Below, in pieces: positions 7,864-12,627 of a stretch of DNA of 17,104 nt. Source of the stretch: Nitrospira sp. (GTDB lineage: Bacteria > Nitrospirota > Nitrospiria > Nitrospirales > Nitrospiraceae). Each line of letters starts with the position of its first letter. Position 1 is the stretch's first letter. The DNA is taken from the NCBI GenBank assembly GCA_025360665.1, contig JANYBU010000053.1, positions 1 to 17,104 of the forward strand. The letters are read 5' to 3'. The notes beneath the pieces are model-generated. The model ran no database searches. It had not been told where the DNA came from and saw nothing but the letters and a program-made list of their open reading frames with translations. The position numbers and the translations under genes are program-made.

Positions 7864-8298
7864 ATGACTCAAGAAGTGAGGGTACGGAACCTTGTTGCGG
7901 TGGCCGCCATAACGCTCCTCTCGGTAGGGCTGTCCGGGTGCGATTACTGGCCACCGGCACTCCAAACACAAATAGAACAACTCCGCTCCGAGCTGCAGAG
8001 TGCGACTATGGAAAAGACCCAGCTACAGAATCAACTCGCCTCCATTTCGAAGGTGAAAGACGATCTGCAGGCGCAAGTGGATGATCTCTCACGGGCAAAT
8101 CGCGATAAGTCATCCATGATGAACAGCTTGCAAAATAGTCTGGGGGCCGCACAGGAGCGGCTGGCAAAGTCGGCGAAAGCCGCAACGCCGAAGGCAGGCA
8201 CAGTTAAGCCCTCCGCAAAGGTCACGCAGAAGGTTTCGGCCAAGAAGAAGGCCCCGACCAAGAAGAAAGCACCGGCCAAAGCCACCGGCACGCGCTAG
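7864..8298 (+). CDS. Coiled-coil lipoprotein with Lys/Ala/Pro-rich C-terminal tail
   Basis: The 144-residue product has a lipoprotein signal: basic start (MTQEVRVRN), hydrophobic stretch, and the lipobox LSGC with Cys26. Residues about 34-100 form a heptad-like coiled coil (QIEQLRSELQSATMEKTQLQ, then QAQVDDLSRANRDK). The last 45 or so residues are low-complexity Lys/Ala/Pro/Thr, ending with the repeat KKKAPTKKKAPAKA, like an H1- or AlgP-type tail. I start at 7864, not the in-frame ATG at 7858, because AAGGAG (7851-7856) is seven bases from 7864 and only one from 7858. The layout recalls Lpp-like envelope spacers, but no C-terminal YRK-type anchor is present. A basic tail binding an anionic polymer is only a guess. 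It follows tsaC by 37 bp. Confidence 0.8.
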   Translation: MTQEVRVRNLVAVAAITLLSVGLSGCDYWPPALQTQIEQLRSELQSATMEKTQLQNQLASISKVKDDLQAQVDDLSRANRDKSSMMNSLQNSLGAAQERLAKSAKAATPKAGTVKPSAKVTQKVSAKKKAPTKKKAPAKATGTR

Positions 8299-8317
8299 CG
8301 CGCCTCGTCGCTGCTGT

Positions 8318-8707
8318 CTATTTGGTGGTGGAAGACGATGGCGTGGTCGTCGTTGTGTTTGAGGCAGTTGAAGGCGTGCTCGACGGGGTGCTTGCCGGCG
8401 CGGACGCGGGGGGAGAAGCCGGAGTTGAGGAAGCCGTAGGCGCCGTCTGGTCGGACGTGCTTGGCGATGCTTCTTTCTTCTCCCCAGTCGTGGGCGCGGG
8501 TGCTTCACTGCCTGAGGAAGGTTTCATTTTGTCGGAGTAGTCTGTCACGTACCACCCGCTGCCTTTGAACATGATGGCTGGCGATGAAATAAGTCGCTGT
8601 ACGCGTTTCCCGCATCGCGGGCAGATGGTGAGGGGGTCATCCTTCATACTTTGCTTGACTTCAAACCTATCCGCGCAGCCTTCACATTGGTACTCGTAGA
8701 TTGGCAC
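8318..8707 (-). CDS. FmdB-family zinc-ribbon protein with Ser/Thr/Pro/Ala tail
   Basis: The first 55 residues are a standard FmdB/CxxC_CxxC_SSSS zinc ribbon: MPIYEYQCEGCADRF, then TICPRCGKRV, with zinc ligands Cys8, Cys11, Cys29 and Cys32, then RLISSPAIMFKGSGWYVTDY. Its biochemical role in the family is not established; regulatory or metal roles have been suggested. The remaining 70 or so residues are low-complexity Ser, Thr, Pro, Ala, probably disordered; a variable tail of this type is common in the family. The start is a GTG (8707-8705) with AGGAGG nine bases before it. It converges on the lipoprotein gene with only 19 bp between, and a palindrome CGCGCTAGCGCG covers the lipoprotein stop. 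Confidence 0.85.
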   Translation of the reverse strand: MPIYEYQCEGCADRFEVKQSMKDDPLTICPRCGKRVQRLISSPAIMFKGSGWYVTDYSDKMKPSSGSEAPAPTTGEKKEASPSTSDQTAPTASSTPASPPASAPASTPSSTPSTASNTTTTTPSSSTTK

Positions 8708-8757
8708 GATTCGTTTCCTCCTACTAAAAAAAATCTGATGTTACTCCGCTGATGGGG

Positions 8758-8772
8758 CCCTCATGATGAGGG
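8758..8772. repeat. Short perfect palindrome upstream of the FmdB gene
   Basis: CCCTCATGATGAGGG pairs over seven bases on each side of a central base. It is about 50 bp upstream of the FmdB GTG and about 14 bp before the repeat at 8786. A run of eight A's at 8726-8733 is too far away to make it a standard terminator. It could be an operator; nothing else supports a role. Confidence 0.3.
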
Positions 8773-8785
8773 AACCCTCTTTCGC

Positions 8786-8809
8786 AGGATGCTGAAACAG
8801 TCCGCCAGC
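8786..8809 (+). repeat. 24-bp repeat-end motif, copy 1
   Basis: This stretch differs at one base from 14737-14760. Both begin AGGATGCTGAAA and end GTCCGCCAGC, and both are followed, after 16 and 11 bp, by a T-rich/CCAGA-rich hairpin. It also resembles the left end of the 162-bp palindromic element at 5673, but no matching right end is found nearby, so it appears to be a partial copy. Confidence 0.7.
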
Positions 8810-8825
8810 CCATCTTGCTCATTTG

Positions 8826-8925
8826 GTCTGTCTCGTTTATTTGGTTTATTTAGTTTGTTTGGCTTCTCTTGGTCAAGCAACAAAACAAACCAGATAGACC
8901 AGACCAACCAGATAGACCAGAAGCC
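8826..8925. repeat. Inverted arrays of 9-bp units forming a long hairpin, copy 1
   Basis: The left arm is five consecutive 9-mers starting at 8826, 8835, 8844, 8853 and 8862: GTCTGTCTC, GTTTATTTG, GTTTATTTA, GTTTGTTTG, GCTTCTCTT. After a 10-base centre the right arm has five more, starting at 8881, 8890, 8899, 8908 and 8917: CAAAACAAA, CCAGATAGA, CCAGACCAA, CCAGATAGA, CCAGAAGCC. The arms pair imperfectly, with many G-U pairs. The right arm stops two bases before the aminotransferase stop codon (minus strand), so the hairpin would form at the 3' end of that transcript and may terminate it or protect it. Confidence 0.75.
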
Positions 8926-8927
8926 TG

Positions 8928-10121
8928 CTAGGTGAGCTGCTTGAATGCCGCGTCGAGGCGATCCATTCCCCGGACAATCGTCTCCATGCTGGTCGCATAC
9001 GACAGTCGAATATGTTGGGTACTCCCAAACGGCTCACCTGGAACGACGGCAACCTTGAATGCTTGCAACAGGTAGTTCGCGAGGTCGGTCGGAGTGGCGA
9101 TTGTTCCGCTTGGGCTTTGCCGTCCAAGCAGCCCACTCATATTGGGGAACGCATAAAATGCTCCGGTAGGCATCCGGCAGCGAACGCCTGGCATCGCATT
9201 CAGGCGCGCGACCATGACGCGCCGTCGCCGATCGAACTCTGTCACCATCTTTTCTATGAACACACCGCCTTCACGCAAGGCCACCACGGCAGCCTTTTGT
9301 GAAATGGAACAGGGGTTGGATGTACTCTGACTTTGAATGTTCGCCATGGCGGTCAACAGGTCTTTTGGGCCAGCCGCGTAGCCGATCCGCCAGCCGGTCA
9401 TCGCATAAGCTTTGGAGACACCGTTGATCACGACGGTACGGGCGGCGACCTCCGGTCCTAATGAGGCAATGCTCGTGTGTGTCGCTCCGTCGTAGAGGAT
9501 TTTTTCATATATCTCGTCTGAAATCAGAAGGAGATCCCGACGGAGAGCCAGCTCAGCAAGGCGTTCGAGCGTCGCCCGATCGTAGGTCGCTCCCGTTGGG
9601 TTGCCGGGGCTATTGACGATAATCGCCTTGGTGCGTGTGGTGATGAGCCGTTCCAATTCATGGGCATCAATGGCGTACCCATCCTCTTCACGAGTCGGCA
9701 AGAACACCGGCGTGGCGTCGTTCAGCAGGATTTGGTCGGCATAAGAGACCCAATAGGGAACGGGAATGATAACTTCGTCACCCGCTTCAAGGAGTGCTTC
9801 GGCAAGGTTGTAGAGCGAATGTTTGGCGCCACACGAGACCACCACTTGAGACTTCTCGTACCGAAGCCCTTGCTCCGCTTGAAGCTTGTCGATAATCGTT
9901 TGGCGCAGTTCATCGATGCCTGATGAGGGCGTGTATTTCGTAAACCCCGCACGAATTGCGGCTTCTGCGGCGGCTTTCACCGGCTCGGGTGTATCAAAGT
10001 CTGGTTCTCCCGACGAGAAATCGACGACGTCGATTCCACGTGCTGCCATCGCCTTTGCGGTTGCGGCCATGGCCAATGTGGGGGAAGGGACAATTCGCCC
10101 CGCTCGTGCAGCAAGCTTCAT
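8928..10121 (-). CDS. PLP-dependent aspartate-type aminotransferase (class I/II, Ib subgroup)
   Basis: The 397-residue protein is a fold-type I aminotransferase that most likely moves an amino group between aspartate (or prephenate) and 2-oxoglutarate in the cytosol. Signatures: VVDFSSGEPDFDTPEPV near the N-terminus, YTPSSGIDELR, NSPGNPTG (Asn173), SDEIYEKILY (Asp202, Tyr205), the Schiff-base lysine Lys237 in NGVSKAYAMTGWRIGY, and the substrate carboxylate arginine in HIRLSYATS. The start KLAARAGRIVPSPTLAM is typical of subgroup Ib, which includes bifunctional aspartate/prephenate aminotransferases; residue reading alone cannot settle substrate. Its ATG overlaps the coaD stop (ATGA at 10118-10121), with AGGAG nine bases upstream, so it is the last gene of a coupled rsmD-coaD-aminotransferase operon. 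Confidence 0.93.
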   Translation of the reverse strand: MKLAARAGRIVPSPTLAMAATAKAMAARGIDVVDFSSGEPDFDTPEPVKAAAEAAIRAGFTKYTPSSGIDELRQTIIDKLQAEQGLRYEKSQVVVSCGAKHSLYNLAEALLEAGDEVIIPVPYWVSYADQILLNDATPVFLPTREEDGYAIDAHELERLITTRTKAIIVNSPGNPTGATYDRATLERLAELALRRDLLLISDEIYEKILYDGATHTSIASLGPEVAARTVVINGVSKAYAMTGWRIGYAAGPKDLLTAMANIQSQSTSNPCSISQKAAVVALREGGVFIEKMVTEFDRRRRVMVARLNAMPGVRCRMPTGAFYAFPNMSGLLGRQSPSGTIATPTDLANYLLQAFKVAVVPGEPFGSTQHIRLSYATSMETIVRGMDRLDAAFKQLT

Positions 10122-10606
10122 GTTTTTAAACTCCTGATCCGTTCCTGCAGTTGGCGCGCGACCTCGGGATGCAGAAACTCCGTGAGCGCTCCGCCGTGGG
10201 TGGCCACGTCTTTAATGATGGTTGACGATAAATAGGAATACTCTTCGCTGGTCATCAGGAACACGGTTTCAACCTGTTTGGCGATTTTGCGATTGATAAG
10301 AGCCATCTGGAATTCATGTTCAAAGTCCGAGATCGCGCGCAAGCCACGGATGATTGCATGTGCACCGTATCGCTGAACATAGTCCACAAGCAGGCCGTCG
10401 AAGTGGGTCACTTCGACCTGTTTCATCTCCTTCATCACGATCCGGATCATCTCCAGCCGCTCGGTCAGGCTGAAGAGCGGATGCTTGGCTGGGTTTGGCG
10501 CGATGGCGACAACCACTTTATCAAACACCCGCAAGCTTCGAGTGATGATGTCGGTGTGCCCGTGGGTAATGGGGTCGAAGGTTCCTGGATAGATGCCAAT
10601 TTTCAT
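10118..10606 (-). CDS. coaD: Phosphopantetheine adenylyltransferase
   Basis: CoaD adds AMP from ATP to 4'-phosphopantetheine, giving dephospho-CoA, the penultimate step of coenzyme A synthesis. The 162 residues equal the usual bacterial length. The nucleotidyltransferase signature is complete: YPGTFDPITHGHTDI with the T-H-G-H at 14-17, then IIRGLRAISDFEHEFQMA (Arg87-Arg90 region), and EYSYLSSTIIKDVATHGG with Lys132 near the ATP phosphates. It overlaps rsmD upstream (ATGA at 10603-10606) and the aminotransferase downstream (ATGA at 10118-10121). The rsmD-coaD pairing is common in bacteria and supports both calls; the coupled aminotransferase is less standard. Confidence 0.97.
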   Translation of the reverse strand: MKIGIYPGTFDPITHGHTDIITRSLRVFDKVVVAIAPNPAKHPLFSLTERLEMIRIVMKEMKQVEVTHFDGLLVDYVQRYGAHAIIRGLRAISDFEHEFQMALINRKIAKQVETVFLMTSEEYSYLSSTIIKDVATHGGALTEFLHPEVARQLQERIRSLKT

Positions 10607-11175
10607 GATGCGGTCGACTCTGAGGTGGACACACCATACAGATACAGTGCCGTATCGCCATACACGTATCGGCGCACAAGTGCGGCATGGTCGATCGATG
10701 CAGGCAATTCGGTGCGCGAGTCTTGTTCAATGATCACGGCGGCATTCTCCGACAACAACCCGGGCCTCCAGGCATGGATCAGGATGTCTAACTCATCCAT
10801 CGCGGTATACGGCGGATCCGCAAAGAGTACGTCGTAGGGGCCACCCCACCAGTCTTTCCGTTCGAGGAAGGCGGCTGCATGTCCCACACGAACCTGTGCT
10901 CGGTCAAGCAATTGACAGGTCCGTAGATTTTTCTGTAATAGCTGCACGGCCTTGGGGTCTGACTCGACAAAAGTGACGGCTGATGCCCCACGACTTAACG
11001 CTTCAATCCCGACGGCTCCCGTGCCTGCGTACAAATCAAGAAAGCGACCTCCTGACACCTGGGTCCCGAGAATCGAAAAAAGGGCCTCCCGAACCTTGTC
11101 TGATGTGGGACGGAGTGCAGTCCCTTCTGGCCCACTCAAGCGTCGACCTCGGTGAGATCCGGCAATGACACGCAT
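10603..11175 (-). CDS. rsmD: 16S rRNA (guanine(966)-N2)-methyltransferase
   Basis: RsmD methylates G966 in the small-subunit rRNA using SAM. The 190 residues show the N-terminal MRVIAGSHRGRRL, LRPTSDKVREALFSIL, the SAM-binding loop FLDLYAGTGAVGIEALSRGA (45-64), acidic Glu71 in VESDPKA, and the catalytic motif IV DPPY at 120-123. These are the standard family motifs. It begins a three-gene operon with coaD and the aminotransferase, each junction being an ATGA overlap. There is no good Shine-Dalgarno before the ATG at 11175; the leader from the proposed promoter would be only about 25 bases. Confidence 0.95.
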   Translation of the reverse strand: MRVIAGSHRGRRLSGPEGTALRPTSDKVREALFSILGTQVSGGRFLDLYAGTGAVGIEALSRGASAVTFVESDPKAVQLLQKNLRTCQLLDRAQVRVGHAAAFLERKDWWGGPYDVLFADPPYTAMDELDILIHAWRPGLLSENAAVIIEQDSRTELPASIDHAALVRRYVYGDTALYLYGVSTSESTAS

Positions 11176-11207
11176 AATTTAGGTGAGAGACATTTCGAGA
11201 GCGCCTG

Positions 11208-11237
11208 ACTCTAACATAGCGTTTTTGAAGGGGTCAA
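11208..11237 (-). promoter_or_regulatory. rsmD: Probable promoter of rsmD-coaD-aminotransferase operon
   Basis: On the minus strand TTGACC (11237-11232) is followed, after 18 bp, by TAGAGT (11213-11208) preceded by an extended -10 TG (TGTTAGAGT). This fits a sigma-70 promoter with an extended -10. The expected transcript start is near 11201, about 26 bases before the rsmD ATG. Confidence 0.45.
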
Positions 11238-11325
11238 GATGAGTACTACTGGAGCGAGGTGTGTAATTCTGGTGCGGAGCCGGCGTGGCAGCCAGGAAGA
11301 GTGAGGCGAAATAAATGGAAGTATT

Positions 11326-11354
11326 TTGACGAGCTTTGAGCCGGTGGCTATAAT
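11326..11354 (+). promoter_or_regulatory. Near-consensus sigma-70 promoter
   Basis: TTGACG (11326-11331), exactly 17 bp, then TATAAT (11349-11354): 11 of 12 consensus positions with ideal spacing, the best promoter in the window. It points rightward; transcription should begin near 11361. The nearest recognised gene on that strand is radC at 11825, so the first thing transcribed is the 29-residue ORF at 11383, then antisense to the zinc-ribbon gene. Confidence 0.75.
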
Positions 11355-11382
11355 GCCGCCTGGTGATCTGGAGGCGTAAGGC

Positions 11383-11472
11383 GTGAGTGACGGCGCATCA
11401 GTGCTGCGATGTCAACCATCCGGGGCGATCAAGAGGGTCGACCAGTATATAGACGAATCGAAATTGGTCTAG
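11383..11472 (+). CDS. Candidate 29-residue small protein
   Basis: A GTG (11383-11385) with GGAGG (11370-11374) eight bases upstream opens a 29-codon frame ending TAG 11470-11472. The peptide starts MSDGASVLRCQPS and ends with GAIKRVDQYIDESKLV, a charged, potentially helical segment with no membrane span. The leader from the promoter at 11326-11354 would be about 22 bases, just covering the ribosome site, which is the layout of a real gene. I do not recognise the peptide. Its stop codon overlaps the stop of the convergent zinc-ribbon gene within a shared CTAG. It may instead be the truncated start of an older gene or an artefact within a small RNA or a radC leader. Confidence 0.45.
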   Translation: MSDGASVLRCQPSGAIKRVDQYIDESKLV

Positions 11473-11642
11473 GGGGTCGCCACTGTCTGTGGATTGCGAG
11501 CGGCCAAGCTCTTCTGCCGATTATTTGAAATGGTGCGATCGATGATCGCGCCGCAGTTGATGCATTTCCAGGCGTAGAAAATTAAGAAGAAATCAGAGAA
11601 CCGCTCGAGCATCATGAGGCCTTTACACTTCGGACATTCCAT
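11469..11642 (-). CDS. Small zinc-ribbon protein (57 residues)
   Basis: The protein begins MECPKCKGLMMLERF and carries two Cys pairs, Cys3/Cys6 and Cys27/Cys30 (WKCINCGAIID), spaced for one zinc ribbon. A hydrophobic aromatic stretch (FSDFFLIFYAW, 15-25) lies between the pairs, and the C-terminus is basic and polar. I choose the ATG at 11642 because GGAGG lies five bases upstream; an in-frame start at 11726 would add 28 residues containing two more cysteines (WCSNC) but lacks this support. Small zinc ribbons of this pattern are frequent in Nitrospirota as I recall, with no known function; nucleic-acid or protein contact is the usual guess. The neighbouring genes give no functional clue. Confidence 0.7.
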   Translation of the reverse strand: MECPKCKGLMMLERFSDFFLIFYAWKCINCGAIIDRTISNNRQKSLAARNPQTVATP

Positions 11643-11696
11643 TGAGTCCTCCCAGGGTATGCTGTGTACTGCTGCAGGCTTTCCAAAGCAATTACT

Positions 11697-11711
11697 GCAC
11701 CAATTTGGTGC
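11697..11711. promoter_or_regulatory. Perfect 15-bp palindrome, possible operator
   Basis: GCACCAATTTGGTGC pairs seven bases on each side of a central T. It is nested inside a wider AATTAC...GTAATT inverted repeat (11690-11722). It lies 55 bp upstream of the zinc-ribbon ATG (minus strand) and about 114 bp upstream of radC, in the divergent gap. The symmetry and AT-rich centre suit a dimeric repressor site; no T run makes it a terminator. Confidence 0.4.
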
Positions 11712-11824
11712 TATACGTAATTTCAACAGTTTAGAGGATACGTATTTGTTACCAAGTGGTCACCGAGGGGGCTATTACTAGTACAAAAACGTCCAGAGTG
11801 TCATTTTTTGTGCGGGGAGGATGA

Positions 11825-12541
11825 ATGGCCAGCAAGAAAGGAGGACAAGGCATCGCGCAATGGCCTGAAACAGAACGGCCGCGCGAACGACTGCTGACTC
11901 AGGGCCCACAGACGCTCACCAATGCCCAACTCCTGGCTATTCTCCTTCGGGTTGGTCGTCAGGGATCTTCAGCTGTGCAAGTCGGAATGGATATTCTGGA
12001 TCGACTCGGGGGTGTGGCCGGACTTGCACAATGCGGTATCGAAGAACTCTGCGCTGTTCCAGGTGTGGGGGAGGCTAAAGCGGCCCAACTGAAGGCGGCC
12101 CTTGAGTTGGGGAAGCGTGCTCTTGCTGGTCCGCTGACCAAAGGAACGAAAATCACATCCAGTGGCGATCTCTTTACCCATTATCATCCGACCTTGCGTG
12201 ACCTGCGTCACGAAATCTTCAAAGTCATTTTACTGGATGCCAAGCATGCCATCATGCGTGACGCGACGGTATCGGAAGGCAGCTTGACGCTCAGCATCGT
12301 CCATCCACGCGAAGTCTTCACCCTCGCGGTAAAAGAATCCGCGGCGGCAGTGATCTTCTTGCACAACCATCCCAGTGGTGATCCGACGCCGAGCCAGGAA
12401 GATCGTGTCCTGACGGCACGATTGGTGTCGGCAGGGGAGATACTGGGCATTCGGGTCCTTGACCATCTTGTCATCGGCGATGGACGCTATGTCAGTTTTG
12501 CCGATCAAGGCTGGCTGACAAACCATGGTGCCGACGCGTGA
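11825..12541 (+). CDS. radC: RadC-family JAB/MPN-domain protein
   Basis: The 238-residue protein has an N-terminal UPF0758 region (WPETERPRERLLTQGPQTLTNAQLLAILL), a helix-hairpin-helix (LCAVPGVGEAKAAQLKAALELGKRAL, about 75-100) and a C-terminal JAB1/MPN-like metal domain with HNHPSGDPTPSQED. The expected zinc ligands His180, His182 and Asp193 are present, as is VHPREVF. The name suggests DNA repair, but the original radC phenotype was later ascribed to another gene, so its role is unsettled. GGAGG (11816-11820) is four bases before the ATG, slightly short. A fusA-like gene follows after 86 bp, possibly cotranscribed; an imperfect hairpin at 12584-12608 (CCGGAAGA with TCTTCTGG) lies between. 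Confidence 0.93.
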   Translation: MASKKGGQGIAQWPETERPRERLLTQGPQTLTNAQLLAILLRVGRQGSSAVQVGMDILDRLGGVAGLAQCGIEELCAVPGVGEAKAAQLKAALELGKRALAGPLTKGTKITSSGDLFTHYHPTLRDLRHEIFKVILLDAKHAIMRDATVSEGSLTLSIVHPREVFTLAVKESAAAVIFLHNHPSGDPTPSQEDRVLTARLVSAGEILGIRVLDHLVIGDGRYVSFADQGWLTNHGADA

Positions 12542-12627
12542 GCGAAGGGGGAGTTGCAGCGATGTAAGCAGGCCATTTCATCTCCGGAAGATTAAGACCG
12601 TCTTCTGGTTATCTTGAGGAGGGTCCC

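Noticed and set aside
8826..8925. Repeat arrays as CRISPR.
   Set aside because: Units are 9 bp, degenerate, contiguous with no spacers, and arranged as inverted arms; no cas genes are nearby.
12584..12608. Hairpin between radC and the EF-G-like gene as a radC terminator.
   Set aside because: Stem has a G-T pair and a nine-base loop, and the following bases are not T-rich enough; read-through to the next gene seems as likely.
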